DNA of 64,000 nt from Goodfellowiella coeruleoviolacea (GTDB taxonomy: Bacteria > Actinomycetota > Actinomycetes > Mycobacteriales > Pseudonocardiaceae): positions 153,591 to 217,590 of the forward strand of contig NZ_JAMTCK010000005.1 of the NCBI RefSeq assembly GCF_024171785.1. The letters are read 5' to 3'. The translations under genes and the position numbers were made by a program. How positions within the stretch are numbered: position 1 is the stretch's first letter; every line of letters begins with the position of its first letter. A model generated the notes under the pieces. That model saw only the letters and a list, made by a program, of their open reading frames with translations. It searched no databases and was not told the origin of the DNA. Positions 1-9,173 of this stretch are shown here, piece by piece.

Positions 1-627
1 GCAGAAGATGAACACCAGGATCGCCGTGGTGAACACGCCCGGCGCGGCCAGCGGCGCGATCACCCGGCGGAACGCCTGCCCCGGCGTGGCACCGTCCATC
101 TTGGCCGCCTTCTCCAGCTCCCACGGGATCTCCCGGAAGAACGCGGAGAGCGTGTAGATGGCCAGCGGCAGCGAGAACGTGATGTAGGGCAGGATCAGCC
201 CGGGCCAGGTGTTGAACAGGCCCAGCGACCGCTCGATCTCGAACAGCGGCGAGACCAGCGCGACCTGCGGGAACATCGCGATGAGCAGGGACACCCCGAC
301 CAGCACCCGCTTGCCGGGGAAGTCCAGCCTGGCGATGGCGTAGGCGGCCATGGTGCCCAGCACCACGGCGATGGCCGTGGCGATCAGCGCGATGCCGATG
401 GAGTTGGCCAGCGCCCGCACGAACTCCGGTGTCTGGAAGATCAGCCGGTAGTTCTCCAGCGTCCACGCGCGCGGGATGAAGTTGCCGTCGTTGAGGGTTT
501 CCGGTGTCTTGAACGACAGCGACAGGATCCACAGCACCGGCACCAGCGCGTAGACCACGACCACGATGTCCAACAGCGTCCAGCGGATCTTGCGGCCGGT
601 GCTGTCGGTACCGGCGATGACCGCCAT
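1..627 (-). CDS. sugB: Trehalose-type ABC transporter permease SugB (3' end off window)
   Basis: Inner-membrane permease of a carbohydrate ABC importer (MalG/SugB type). The visible 209 residues start [16 protein letters not shown] and contain a first TM near residues 18-36, further TMs, and the EAA loop ([18 protein letters not shown]) that contacts the ATPase. The ATG at 627-625 shares one base with the TGA of the upstream permease (TGATG), so translation is coupled. The C-terminal end runs off the left edge. Identification as SugB rests on the LpqY-like binding protein and on co-orientation with a stress-protein gene, as recalled for M. tuberculosis Rv1234-Rv1238. Substrate trehalose is inferred. 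Confidence 0.88.
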   Translation of the reverse strand, partial: MAVIAGTDSTGRKIRWTLLDIVVVVYALVPVLWILSLSFKTPETLNDGNFIPRAWTLENYRLIFQTPEFVRALANSIGIALIATAIAVVLGTMAAYAIARLDFPGKRVLVGVSLLIAMFPQVALVSPLFEIERSLGLFNTWPGLILPYITFSLPLAIYTLSAFFREIPWELEKAAKMDGATPGQAFRRVIAPLAAPGVFTTAILVFIFC

Positions 628-1628
628 CAGCGCCTCCCCCCTTGGTCACTGCCGGGTGCGGCCGTGCCGAACACCTTCACGAACACGAACGCGATGATCG
701 CGACCGTGATGAAGATCAGCACCGACATGGTCGAGCCAACGCCCAGGTTCAGGCCCTTGATCAGGTTGTTGTAGGTCTGCATGGACACCGACGCGGTGTC
801 CTGCGCGCCACTGGTCAGCACGAAGATGTTGTCGAAGATGCGGAACGCGTCCAGCGTGCGGAACAGCAGCGCCACCAGGATCGCCGGCTTCATCACCGGC
901 ACCATCACCCTGGTGAACCGCTGCCAGGCGCTCGCCCCGTCCATGGCCGCGGCCTTGAGCAGGTCGTCCGGCACCAGGGCCAGTCCGGCCATCAGCAGCA
1001 GCGCCATGAACGGCGTGGTCTTCCACACCTCGGCCGACACGATGATGGCCAGCGCGGGCAGCCGCTCGGTGAGCAGCGCGGTGTCCGGGCCGACCAGGTT
1101 GGCCAGGTAACCGGTGCCCGGGGTCCAGGCGTAGTACCAGCTGAACGCGGCGACCACGGTGACGATGCCGTACGGGATCAGCGCGACCGTGCGGACCAGG
1201 CCGCGGCCGACGATGGTGCGGTGCATGATCAGTGCCAGCGCCATGCCCAGCACCAGTTCGAGCACCACCGACACCACGGTCAACAGCGCGGTCACGCCGA
1301 ACGCGGTCCACCAGTACGGGCTGCTCAGCACGGTGATGTAGTTGTCGAGGCCGACGAACTCGCGCTGGTCGGGGAAGCGCAGGTCGAACCGCTGCAACGA
1401 CAGCCACACCGAGTAGATGATCGGCCAGCCGGTGACCGCGATCATCACCAGCGCGGCCGGCGCGCACAGCAGCAGGCCCAGTCGGCGCTCGGCCTTCTTG
1501 CCCTCGCTGAGCACCGGCTTGGCCCGTCTCGCCGAGCCGGTCGAACCGGCCGAGCCGCCGCGCACCCCGCGCGCGGTGGCGCTGGCGCCGGCCACGTTCT
1601 CGGCGGACAACTGGGAAGCCTCACTCAC
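627..1628 (-). CDS. sugA: Trehalose-type ABC transporter permease SugA
   Basis: MalF-type permease of 333 aa. The GTG start (1628) overlaps the binding-protein stop as GTGA, typical of coupled operon genes; a longer open frame upstream is antisense shadow. The N-terminal 45 residues are Ala/Gly/Ser/Arg rich and cytoplasmic. Six TM segments follow, the first being the [20 protein letters not shown] stretch. The EAA loop ([19 protein letters not shown]) is intact near the C-terminal third. It would pair with SugB and an ATPase that is not in the window, importing a disaccharide bound by the LpqY-like lipoprotein. Confidence 0.88.
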   Translation of the reverse strand: MSEASQLSAENVAGASATARGVRGGSAGSTGSARRAKPVLSEGKKAERRLGLLLCAPAALVMIAVTGWPIIYSVWLSLQRFDLRFPDQREFVGLDNYITVLSSPYWWTAFGVTALLTVVSVVLELVLGMALALIMHRTIVGRGLVRTVALIPYGIVTVVAAFSWYYAWTPGTGYLANLVGPDTALLTERLPALAIIVSAEVWKTTPFMALLLMAGLALVPDDLLKAAAMDGASAWQRFTRVMVPVMKPAILVALLFRTLDAFRIFDNIFVLTSGAQDTASVSMQTYNNLIKGLNLGVGSTMSVLIFITVAIIAFVFVKVFGTAAPGSDQGGRR

Positions 1629-2911
1629 GGGACGACCCCCTTGGACTCGATGGCGTCCTGCAACTCGCGGCGCAGCCGCTCGGCGGTGGCCTGCGGGTCG
1701 ATCGCGCCGGGTGGGGACAGCACCTTCGACATGATGGTGGAGGCGCTCTGGTAGGCCGGGGTGAGCGGACGCACCGCCGGGTCCTTCAGCTCCTCCAGGA
1801 TCATGTCCCGCATCGGGTACGCCTCGGCCATCTCCGGCTCGGCGTAGACCGACTCGATGGTGGGCGGCACCCCGTCGTTGATGGCGGAGAACTTCTGGCT
1901 CTCCGCGCTGCGCAGGCACAGCGCGGTCTCGAACGCCTCGTCCTGGTGCTGGGAGTAGGAGCTGACCGCCAGGTCGTAGCCGCCGATGGTGGCCTTGCCC
2001 GGCACGTCCGGGGTCACCCCGGGAATGCGCGCCCACTTGAAGTGCGGCGCCAGCTCCGGGTTGCCCTTCTGCATGGCCGCGTACACGAACGGCCAGTTCA
2101 GCTCGAAGGCCGCGGCGCCGGCCTCGAACCCGCGCTGCACCTCACCCTCCTTGGAGTTGGTCAGCGACGGGCTGGCCACCCCCGAGGTGGCGAAGTCCCG
2201 GAGAACCCGGAGCCCCTCGACCGCTCCGGCGTCCATCACCGCCCGACCGCCGTCCTCGGACAGGATCTGGCCGCCGGCCGAGGCCACGATGGTGTTGTAG
2301 AGCACCACCAGTCCCTCGTACTGCGCGCCGGTCGCCAACACCTGGCTGGGCTTGCCGGCATCCTTGAGCTGCTTGGCCGCGGCCAGCATCTCGTCCCAGG
2401 TGCGCGGCGGCTGCTGCACCAGGTCGTCCCGGTACCACAGCAGCTGCACGTTGGTGTTCTTGGGCGCCGCGTAGAGCTTGTCCTTCCAGCGGGCGGTCTC
2501 CAGTGGACCGGCCAGGGTGCCGCGCTCGGCCTCAGCCTTGTTCTCCCCAGTCCACTCGGTGACCCAGCCGGCCTCGGCGAACTCCGACACCCAGGTCACG
2601 TCAAGACCGAGCACGTCCATCTCGGTGTCGCCGGCGGCCAGCCGGCGCACCATCTGCTCCCGCTGCCCGTCAGCGTCCCTGGGCAGGGTGTTCAGCACGA
2701 TCCGGTAGCGACCAGCCGCCTTGGCGTTGCACTGGTCGACGACCTTCTGGAAGTTCTGCTCCGGTGCGTAGTACACGTTGATCGTCGTCACGCCGCCGCC
2801 ACCGGACCCGCACGCCGCCACAGCGGGCGCGAGGGCCAGTGCGGCGGTGAACGTGGCGACGGCTCGGCGACGTGAGGTCCGACCGCGCCCCGTGCGGGTG
2901 GCACCCCTCAT
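1625..2911 (-). CDS. lpqY: LpqY-like sugar-binding lipoprotein
   Basis: Extracellular substrate-binding protein of the SugABC-type importer, 428 aa. A positively charged N-terminus and hydrophobic stretch end in lipobox VAAC, so Cys34 is probably lipidated after signal peptidase II cleavage. The mature part has solute-binding family 1 features, including LPRDADGQREQMVRRLAAGD and LGLDVTWVSEFAEAGW near its N-terminus, which I recognise from LpqY proteins. ATG 2911 is preceded by AAGGAGG. It is the first gene of lpqY-sugA-sugB. In mycobacteria LpqY binds trehalose released from cell-wall trehalose mycolates; that role is inferred here from family and gene order. Confidence 0.86.
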   Translation of the reverse strand: MRGATRTGRGRTSRRRAVATFTAALALAPAVAACGSGGGGVTTINVYYAPEQNFQKVVDQCNAKAAGRYRIVLNTLPRDADGQREQMVRRLAAGDTEMDVLGLDVTWVSEFAEAGWVTEWTGENKAEAERGTLAGPLETARWKDKLYAAPKNTNVQLLWYRDDLVQQPPRTWDEMLAAAKQLKDAGKPSQVLATGAQYEGLVVLYNTIVASAGGQILSEDGGRAVMDAGAVEGLRVLRDFATSGVASPSLTNSKEGEVQRGFEAGAAAFELNWPFVYAAMQKGNPELAPHFKWARIPGVTPDVPGKATIGGYDLAVSSYSQHQDEAFETALCLRSAESQKFSAINDGVPPTIESVYAEPEMAEAYPMRDMILEELKDPAVRPLTPAYQSASTIMSKVLSPPGAIDPQATAERLRRELQDAIESKGVVP

Positions 2912-3206
2912 CGGCTCTGCCTCCTTCCGTCCTTGTCACGAGAGGAGCCAGATCCGTCCGGTCGACCCAGTTGACTTGTTCGGCAACCCGCCCATCGGCC
3001 GGCCCCCAGCACCTCATCGTGCCCCGGCCCCCATGCGCCAGTGCACAGGCCGGCCCGGGTGCGTAGAACCTAGGCCCGGTGATCATCGTCCGCAACCGGT
3101 TCGGACAACGATTCCGAACCAATCGGGCCAACCGATCAGCCGCGACAACCGGGGCGGCTACTACCCCCGCCCCCGGCGGGTGAAACCAGCCGGGGGCGGG
3201 GTGGTG

Positions 3207-3734
3207 TCACTGGTTCTCGCCGCTGGGGCGGGGCCGCATGGCCAGCTTGGCCAGCATGTCCCGGCCGCGTTCGGCGGAGCGGGGCTGGCAGAGCACGTCG
3301 TAGCGGGCGGCCACCAGCTGGCTGGCCGACTGGAAGTCGCGGCGGCCCCTGGTCGAGCCGTAGCCGACCGCGGCGAACACCACGCCGAAGATGATGCCGG
3401 TGACCAGGGCCACGATGATCGCCGGGCCGAACCCGGCGGTGGGGTTGAACAGGCTCAGCAGCACCCCCACGAACAGACCGAACCAGGCGCCGGACAGCCC
3501 GCCGGTGGTCAGCACCCGGCCCCAGGACAGCCGGCCGGTGACGCGCTCGACCAGCATCAGGTCAACGCCGACGATGGTGACCTCCTCGACCGGGAAGTCG
3601 CTGTCGGCGAGGTGGTCCACGGCGCGCTGGGCCTCCTCGTAGGTGCTGTAGGAGCCGATCGGCCAGCCAGAGGGTGGGGTGGGCATGCGGGGTGGCATTC
3701 CGGACTGGTTGCGGCCGGAGAACGGACTCGTCAC
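3207..3734 (-). CDS. General stress protein 17M-like two-TM protein
   Basis: 175 aa. A Pro/Met-rich start is followed by a GSP17M/YflT-type domain (IGSYSTYEEAQRAVDHLAD, then FPVEEVTIVGVDL). Two TM helices lie at about residues 79-96 and 103-124, then a basic tail with GSTRGRRDFQS. It lies about 300 bp upstream of lpqY on the same strand, matching the position I recall for Rv1234 (also a short TM protein) before lpqY. Function is unknown; the stress label comes only from the Bacillus family name. Confidence 0.75.
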   Translation of the reverse strand: MTSPFSGRNQSGMPPRMPTPPSGWPIGSYSTYEEAQRAVDHLADSDFPVEEVTIVGVDLMLVERVTGRLSWGRVLTTGGLSGAWFGLFVGVLLSLFNPTAGFGPAIIVALVTGIIFGVVFAAVGYGSTRGRRDFQSASQLVAARYDVLCQPRSAERGRDMLAKLAMRPRPSGENQ

Positions 3735-3847
3735 CGTGGATCACCTCTATCACTGGCGGTTGCGTCCATCCTGCCAACAGCGGCCAAACAGTGCGAACAG
3801 GACGCGCCCACGTGGGAGTACCCGCCTGGGCGCGGCCCCACACCCGC

Positions 3848-5044
3848 TCAGCCGCGCGAGCGGTACTCGCGCAGCAGCCCCCGGCTGATGATGGTCTTCT
3901 GGATCTCGCTGGTGCCCTCGCCGATGAGCAGGAACGGCGCCTCGCGCATCAGCCGCTCGATCTCGTACTCCGTGGAGTAGCCGTAGCCGCCGTGGATGCG
4001 GAACGCCTCCTGGGTCACCTCCACGCAGTACTCGGAGGCCAGCAGCTTGGCCATGCCCGCGGCCACGTCGTTGCGGGTGCCGGAGTCCTTGAGCCGGGCG
4101 GCGTTGACCATCATCAGGTGCGCGGCCTCCACCTTGGTGGCCATCTCGGCGAGCTTGAACGCCACGGCCTGGTGCTCGGCGATGGGCTTGCCGAAGGTGC
4201 GGCGCTGCTGGGCGTACTCGGCGGCCAGTTCGAAGGCGCGGATGGCGATCCCGCAGGCGCGCGCGGCCACGTTGACCCGGCCCACCTCGACACCGTCCAT
4301 CATGAACTGGAAGCCCTTTCCCGGGGCGTGGCCGAGGACCGCGTCGGCGCCGGTCCGGTAGCCGTCGAACACCAGCTCGGTGGTGTCCACGCCCTTGTAG
4401 CCCATCTTCGCGATCCTGCCGGGGATGGTCAGGCCGGGCGCGACCTCGCCGTAGCCCTCGGGCTTCTCGACCAGGAACGCGGTCAGGTTGTCGTGCGCCC
4501 GCTCGGCGCCCTCGTCGGTGCGCACCAGCACGGCGACGAGGTTGGCGGTGCCGCCGTTGGTCAGCCACATCTTCTGGCCGTCGATGACGTAGTCGTCGCC
4601 GTCGCGGCGGGCCCTGGTGCGGATGGCCGCCACGTCCGAGCCCAGTTCGGGTTCGGACATGGAGAACGCGCCGCGCACCTCGCCCGTGGCCATCCTGGGC
4701 AGGAAGTGCCGGCGCTGCTCGGGCGTGCCGTGCTTGCCGATCATGTGCGCCACGATGAAGTGCGTGTTGATCACGCCGGACACGCTCATCCAGCCCCGGG
4801 CGATCTCCTCGACCACCAGCGCGTAGGTGAGCAGCGACTCGCCGAGGCCGCCGTACTCCTCGGCGATGGTCAACCCGAACAGGCCCATCTCGCGCATGCC
4901 CGCGACGATGTCGGCCGGGTAGGTGTCGCCGTGTTCCAGGGCCTGGGCGTGCGGGATGATCTCCTTGTCCACGAACGCGCGCACCGTGGCCAGGATCTCC
5001 CGCTGGACGTCGGTGAGATCGGCGGTCTGGGCGAGTCGGGCCAT
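3848..5044 (-). CDS. Acyl-CoA dehydrogenase
   Basis: FAD-dependent acyl-CoA dehydrogenase, 398 aa from ATG 5044 (GGGAGAG ribosome site); an ATG 27 bp further upstream has no such site. It oxidises acyl-CoA to 2-enoyl-CoA, passing electrons to ETF. Seen are the N-terminal helical domain, the AFSMSEPELGSD flavin/substrate loop, the WLTNGG motif, and a C-terminal domain with RRTFGKPIAEHQAV and IHGGYGYSTEY. Glu376 in GEGTSEIQ is at the place of the catalytic base of short/medium-chain enzymes. A CitE-like lyase gene lies upstream on the same strand, suggesting organic-acid or branched-chain acyl-CoA breakdown; the substrate is not known. Confidence 0.92.
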   Translation of the reverse strand: MARLAQTADLTDVQREILATVRAFVDKEIIPHAQALEHGDTYPADIVAGMREMGLFGLTIAEEYGGLGESLLTYALVVEEIARGWMSVSGVINTHFIVAHMIGKHGTPEQRRHFLPRMATGEVRGAFSMSEPELGSDVAAIRTRARRDGDDYVIDGQKMWLTNGGTANLVAVLVRTDEGAERAHDNLTAFLVEKPEGYGEVAPGLTIPGRIAKMGYKGVDTTELVFDGYRTGADAVLGHAPGKGFQFMMDGVEVGRVNVAARACGIAIRAFELAAEYAQQRRTFGKPIAEHQAVAFKLAEMATKVEAAHLMMVNAARLKDSGTRNDVAAGMAKLLASEYCVEVTQEAFRIHGGYGYSTEYEIERLMREAPFLLIGEGTSEIQKTIISRGLLREYRSRG

Positions 5045-5074
5045 CGCGCTCTCCCTCGGGCTAGCAGCCACCGG

Positions 5075-5102
5075 CTAGAAGTTGCCGACTAGAAGTTACC
5101 GA
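5075..5102. repeat. 14-bp tandem repeat upstream of acyl-CoA dehydrogenase
   Basis: Two head-to-tail copies, CTAGAAGTTGCCGA (5075-5088) and CTAGAAGTTACCGA (5089-5102), differ at one base and sit 31 bp before the dehydrogenase start. Two phased copies so close to a start could be a regulator binding site. That is inference only; no local regulator gene is present. Confidence 0.6.
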
Positions 5103-5185
5103 CGAGTATCGCGGGGTTGGCCGGGCGTGGCGGGGAAAGTGCGCTCCGCCACGCCGCTGGACCGAAACAGATGGTCACCACCCGG

Positions 5186-6145
5186 TCACCCGGTGGGCGG
5201 TGTCCACCTTTCCCCGCGCGCCATCCCGGCCGCCCGGCCCTTGCCCGCGATGACCAGCGCCATCTTCCGGGACGCCTCGTCGATCATCTCGTCACCGAGC
5301 ATGGCCGCGCCCCGCTTGCCGCCCGCCGCCGAGGTGAACCACGCGTAGGCGTCCAGGATGTTCTCGGCGTGGTCGTAGTCGGCCTGGGTGGGGCTGAACA
5401 CCTCGTTGCACGCGTCGATCTGGCCGGGGTGCAGGCACCACTTGCCGTCGAAGCCCAGCGCGGCACTGCGGCCGGCCACCCGGCGGAACCCGTCCACGTC
5501 GCGGATCTGCAGGTAGGGGCCGTCGATGGCCTGCACGTCCACGGCGCGCGCGGCCATCAGGATGCGCATCAGGATGTAGTGGTAGGCGTCGCCAACGTCG
5601 TAGCCGGGCGGCTGCTCGCCGACCACAAGCGACTTCATGTTGATGCTGGCCATGAAGTCCGCCGGGCCGAACACGATGGTCTCCAGCCGGGGCGAGGCCG
5701 AGGCGATGGCGTCCACGTTCACCAGGCCCCTGGCGTTCTCGATCTGCGCCTCGATGCCGATCCGGCCGACCTCGTAGCCCATGGTCTTCTCGATCTGGGT
5801 GAGGGTGAGGTCCAGCCAGGCCACCTGCTCGGCGGTCTGCACCTTGGGCAGCATGACGCAGTCCAGGTTGGCGCCGGCGCCCTCGACCACCTCGACCACG
5901 TCCCGGTAGGTCCACTCGGTGGTCAGGTCGTTCACCCGCACCACCCGGGTCTTGCCGTCCCAGCCGCCCTCGTTGAGCGCGGCCACGATGGTCTTGCGCG
6001 CCTCGGGCTTGGCCAGTGGCGCGCACGCGTCCTCCAGGTCCAGGAAGACCTGGTCGGCCGCGAGCCCGCGGGCCTTGTCGATCATCTTCGGGCTGGAACC
6101 GGGAACGGCGAGACACGAGCGCCGGGGACGATGCCGGTCGACCAC
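5186..6145 (-). CDS. HpcH/HpaI aldolase-citrate lyase family (CitE-like, malyl-CoA lyase type)
   Basis: TIM-barrel CoA lyase of 319 aa. GTG 6145 was chosen because GGGAGG sits 7 bases before it; upstream frame is non-coding and repeat-like. Visible are the N-terminal CLAVPGSSPKM, the acidic FLDLEDACAPLAKPEAR strand, the Mg-binding Glu region in IGIEAQIENARGLVN, the FGPADF motif, and KWCLHPGQIDACNEVF near the C-terminus. These fit L-malyl-CoA or 3-methylmalyl-CoA lyases better than true citrate lyase beta, because no citrate-lyase alpha or gamma gene is near. The acyl-CoA dehydrogenase gene follows 141 bp downstream on the same strand and may share its pathway. Confidence 0.86.
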   Translation of the reverse strand: MVDRHRPRRSCLAVPGSSPKMIDKARGLAADQVFLDLEDACAPLAKPEARKTIVAALNEGGWDGKTRVVRVNDLTTEWTYRDVVEVVEGAGANLDCVMLPKVQTAEQVAWLDLTLTQIEKTMGYEVGRIGIEAQIENARGLVNVDAIASASPRLETIVFGPADFMASINMKSLVVGEQPPGYDVGDAYHYILMRILMAARAVDVQAIDGPYLQIRDVDGFRRVAGRSAALGFDGKWCLHPGQIDACNEVFSPTQADYDHAENILDAYAWFTSAAGGKRGAAMLGDEMIDEASRKMALVIAGKGRAAGMARGERWTPPTG

Positions 6146-6166
6146 GAGATACCTCCCTGTACCAAG

Positions 6167-6185
6167 GGCCCCTGTGCCAGGGGCC
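6167..6185. promoter_or_regulatory. Inverted repeat between divergent genes
   Basis: GGCCCCTG-TGC-CAGGGGCC: 8-bp perfect arms with a 3-base spacer, lying 21 bp upstream of the CitE-like start and 143 bp before the divergent flavin-barrel gene. Could be an operator for the lyase-dehydrogenase pair; no binding protein is assigned. Confidence 0.4.
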
Positions 6186-6328
6186 TGCGCCAAGGGTCCC
6201 GGGCCGGCCACCCGTCGTCGACCGACCCCGGCTACCCGTGGGTAACCCCAGTGTGGCGAATGTTGGCATGTCACGCGGACTACCGCTATCGCCTGAGTCG
6301 GTCCTCACATCCGTGGCAGGCTGACGCC

Positions 6329-6841
6329 GTGACAGTCCCGCCACCGCACCAGGACCCGGCGCACCAGCCCGAAAACCAGGGCCGGACGAGCGACAACGGC
6401 ACCGCGAGCCCGGCCGAGGCCCGCCCGGACCCCCAGCGGGCGCGCGCCGTGCTCGACGCCGCGCTGCGCAAGGCCGTGGCCGTCTGGGTGACCGTGCCGG
6501 ACCACCGGCCCCGCCTGGTGTGGGCGGTGTGGCGCGACGGCCGGCTGTGGCTGGCGACCGGGGGAGGCGAGCAGCACGTGCCCGGCCTGGCCGACGGCGT
6601 GGCCGCGACCCTGACCGTGCGCTCCCCCAGCACGCGTTCACACCTGCTGGACGCGCCCGTGGTGGCCCACCTGCTCCCGCCCGGCACACCCGAGCACGCC
6701 GAGGCGCGGGCGGCACTCGTCGAGGCGCGGCTGAACGCGCCCACGCCCCGGGGCACGACCGCCCCCGGGATGTCCGTACCTGGTGATCCGGCCGGCCGCG
6801 AACCCGGCTGGGCCGAGGTGTATCGGTTGGAGTTGACGTGA
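6329..6841 (+). CDS. Pyridoxamine-phosphate-oxidase-like split-barrel protein
   Basis: 170 aa from GTG 6329. After a disordered Pro/Gln-rich start, residues from about 45 (VLDAALRKAVAVWVTV) through VWRDGRLWLATGGGEQHV and VAATLTVRSPSTRSHLLDA resemble flavin-reductase-like split-barrel (PNPOx-like) proteins. Cofactor and substrate are unknown. It is coupled to the next gene by a GTGA overlap. Start codon has only a weak GGCAGG site, so the N-terminus is uncertain. Confidence 0.55.
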   Translation: MTVPPPHQDPAHQPENQGRTSDNGTASPAEARPDPQRARAVLDAALRKAVAVWVTVPDHRPRLVWAVWRDGRLWLATGGGEQHVPGLADGVAATLTVRSPSTRSHLLDAPVVAHLLPPGTPEHAEARAALVEARLNAPTPRGTTAPGMSVPGDPAGREPGWAEVYRLELT

Positions 6842-7722
6842 TCGAGGTTCCCAGGCAGTTCGCCGCTGAGATCGTGGCCAGAGAGGGGGCAGCCGGGCAG
6901 CAGTGGCTGGACCGGTTGCCCGACCTGGCGGAGCGATACTGCACACGGTGGGAGTTGACCGCCGACGGCGAGCCGTTACACGGCATCGTCGCGCTGGTGC
7001 TGCCGGTTCGCATGGCCGACGGCACACCGGCCATGCTCAAGCTGTCCTGGCGGGACGCGGAGACCGAGCACGAGGCCATGGCACTGGCCCTGTGGAACGG
7101 CCGAGGGGCGGTCCGCCTGCTGGCCAACGACAGCGAGGAAGGCACCCTGCTGTTGGAGCGGCTGGAGCCGGACTCCCTGCTCGAAGCCGAGATCGAGGAG
7201 GCGGTGTCGGTGGCCGGCGCCATGCTGCGCCGCCTGGCCGTGCCCGCCCCACCCGGCCCCCGCTCGCTCACCGAACTGGCGCAGCGCTGGCGCGGCGAAC
7301 TGCCGGCGGAGGACGCCGAACTGGGCCACCCCATCCCCGGCCGACTGCTGGCCGCGGCCGTGGCCTTCTGCGACGAACTCGGCCCCACCGCGGGCAAGTG
7401 GCTGGTCAACGAGGACATGCACTTCGCAAACGTGCTGCGCGGCCACCGCGAGCCCTGGCTGGTGATCGACCCCAAGGTGGTCGTCGGCGACCCCGAGTTC
7501 GGGCTGATCCCCCTGCTGTGGAACAGGTTCAAGGAGATGGACGGCCGCGCCGGCCTGCTCGCCCGGTTCACCGCGCTGGTCGAGGCCGGCGACCTGGACA
7601 AGGACCTGGCCAGGGCGTGGACCGTGGTGCGCGGCGTCGACAACTGGCTGTGGTCGCTGAAGAACCGGATGACCGACGCCGCCGACGTGTGCGCGGCGAT
7701 CGTGCGCGGCCTGGTGCCCTGA
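6838..7722 (+). CDS. Aminoglycoside/hydroxyurea phosphotransferase family (APH(6)-like)
   Basis: 294 aa kinase-like protein. The N-terminal lobe holds GTPAMLKLSWRDAETEHEA, where the Lys would be the ATP-site lysine, then LLLERLEPDSLL. The C-terminal lobe has LVNEDMHFANVL in place of the usual HGDxHxxN loop and VIDPKVVVGDPEF as the metal-binding strand. This fits the streptomycin-6-phosphotransferase/hydroxyurea-resistance family. Cytoplasmic. A resistance function is possible but the family includes kinases of unknown substrate. Coupled by GTGA to the preceding flavin-barrel gene and followed by a strong hairpin terminator. Confidence 0.78.
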   Translation: MIEVPRQFAAEIVAREGAAGQQWLDRLPDLAERYCTRWELTADGEPLHGIVALVLPVRMADGTPAMLKLSWRDAETEHEAMALALWNGRGAVRLLANDSEEGTLLLERLEPDSLLEAEIEEAVSVAGAMLRRLAVPAPPGPRSLTELAQRWRGELPAEDAELGHPIPGRLLAAAVAFCDELGPTAGKWLVNEDMHFANVLRGHREPWLVIDPKVVVGDPEFGLIPLLWNRFKEMDGRAGLLARFTALVEAGDLDKDLARAWTVVRGVDNWLWSLKNRMTDAADVCAAIVRGLVP

Positions 7723-7757
7723 CCCGAGCACACCCCAGCACCGGCCGACGGCTGACC

Positions 7758-7794
7758 CGAATTGTGCGTTCGCGCCCCAGGAACGCACAATTCG
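7758..7794 (+). terminator. 14-bp perfect hairpin after the APH(6)-like gene
   Basis: CGAATTGTGCGTTC (7758-7771) pairs perfectly with GAACGCACAATTCG (7781-7794) around a 9-base loop. It starts 35 bp after the kinase stop codon. No T-run follows, as is common for actinobacterial terminators. Confidence 0.7.
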
Positions 7795-7865
7795 CCGGAC
7801 CCCAGCCCCTGACCGTCCACAGTAGAGCGTGCACCCCGAGCACGGATCACTGCCACACTGGACCG

Positions 7866-8597
7866 GTGCCGGCCAACACACCCACCATCCTGGCGACCTC
7901 CATGGGCTTCAACCGCGCGCGCACCCCCTGGCACCCCGGCCCGGTCTTCCGCTACGCCTTCGACCTGGCTGGTGGCCCAGCACACCCCAGGCTGTGCTTC
8001 GTCAGCACCGGCACCGGTGACCGCCAGGCCAGCATCGACAACTGCTACGCCGCCTTCGCCGACACCGGTGTGCGCGTCTGTCACCTGGCATTGTTCGAGG
8101 AACCGAACGTGCCTGACGTGTCCGCGCGCCTGCACGAGCAGGACGTGATCTGGGTGGACCGGGGCAGCGTGGTCAACCTGCTGGCCGTGTGGCGGGCACA
8201 CGGGTTGCCGGAGATCCTGCGCTCCTGTTGGCAAGCGGGCATCGTGCTGGCCGGCGAGTCGGCCGGCTCACTGTGCTGGCACACCCACGCGGTGACCGAC
8301 TCCTACGGTGGTGTCCGGGGTGTCGCCGACGGCCTGGGTTTCCTGCCCCACGGCAACGCTGTGCACTACGACGACGGCGACCAGCGGACCGCGTTCCACC
8401 ACCTCATCGCCAACGGTCACCGGGACGGCTACGCCACCGACACCGGAGCCGGCCTGCACTACGAAGGCACCACCCTGGTCGCCGCGATCGCCGACCGTCC
8501 CCGTGCCGGCGCCTACCGCGTCACCCGTTCCCCAACAGGCGGGGTGCACGAGGAACCCCTGGACGTGGTGCGGTTGAAACGAGACAAAGGGGCCTAG
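7866..8597 (+). CDS. Peptidase E family (S51) serine peptidase
   Basis: 243 aa from GTG 7866. Aspartyl dipeptidase/cyanophycinase-type fold: PRLCFVSTGTGD strand, DVIWVDRGSVVNLL, then VLAGESAGSLCW with Ser122 as nucleophile in the G-x-S-A-G-S elbow, and GLGFLPHGNAVHYDD downstream. S51 enzymes cut dipeptides with N-terminal Asp or release isoaspartyl peptides in the cytoplasm. It heads a short run with the HD and Nudix genes (gaps of 22 and 5 bp). The first visible bases after the terminator could contain its promoter. Confidence 0.85.
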   Translation: MPANTPTILATSMGFNRARTPWHPGPVFRYAFDLAGGPAHPRLCFVSTGTGDRQASIDNCYAAFADTGVRVCHLALFEEPNVPDVSARLHEQDVIWVDRGSVVNLLAVWRAHGLPEILRSCWQAGIVLAGESAGSLCWHTHAVTDSYGGVRGVADGLGFLPHGNAVHYDDGDQRTAFHHLIANGHRDGYATDTGAGLHYEGTTLVAAIADRPRAGAYRVTRSPTGGVHEEPLDVVRLKRDKGA

Positions 8598-8619
8598 CGA
8601 GCACTGGTAGCGTCGGGCC

Positions 8620-9168
8620 ATGGGACTGGTCGACCGCGCCGCCGCCCTCGCCGAACACCTCGTGGCTCCCCTCGGCCGCCGCTGGACGCACGTGCGGGCC
8701 GTGGCCGCCCGAGCCACGGATCTCGCCCCAGCGGTGGCCCCCGACGACCGCGACACTCTGATCGCCGCCGCCTGGCTGCACGACATCGGCTACTCGCCGG
8801 AGATCGGCCACACCCGCTTCCACCCGCTCGACGGCGGGCGCCACCTCCGGGCCAACGACTGGCCGGCGACCATCGTCAACCTCGTGGCCCACCACTCCGG
8901 CGCGCGCTTCGAGGCGGCCGAACGCGGCCTGTCAGCGGAACTGGCCGAGTTCCCGTTCCAGGACACGCCCCTGCTCGACGCCCTGGCAGCGGCCGACCTG
9001 ACCACCGGCCCCGACGGCCAACCACTCACGTTCGACGAACGAATGGACGAGATCCTCACCCGATACCCGCCCGACGACCCGGTCCACCGCACCTGGCTCA
9101 AGGCCCGCCCGGTGCTGCGCGAGGCGGTGACCCGCACGGAACATCGCCTGACCGGCACTCTCGGGTAG
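8620..9168 (+). CDS. HD-domain phosphohydrolase-like protein
   Basis: 182 aa. Metal-binding HD signature: His24 (WTHVRAV), His54-Asp55 (AWLHDIGYSPEIG) and His91-His92 (HHSGARF) in the right order. Later segment FDERMDEILTRYPPD is common in HD proteins of this size. Substrate unknown; nucleotides or phosphate esters are typical for the superfamily. Likely co-transcribed with the upstream peptidase E and the downstream Nudix gene, 5 bp away. Confidence 0.85.
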   Translation: MGLVDRAAALAEHLVAPLGRRWTHVRAVAARATDLAPAVAPDDRDTLIAAAWLHDIGYSPEIGHTRFHPLDGGRHLRANDWPATIVNLVAHHSGARFEAAERGLSAELAEFPFQDTPLLDALAAADLTTGPDGQPLTFDERMDEILTRYPPDDPVHRTWLKARPVLREAVTRTEHRLTGTLG

Positions 9169-9173
9169 CGTGC

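Noticed and set aside
5292-8234. Minus-strand open frame of 980 codons
   Set aside because: It runs antisense to four plus-strand genes and out of frame with the CitE-like gene; composition is Arg/Ser/Pro-rich noise.
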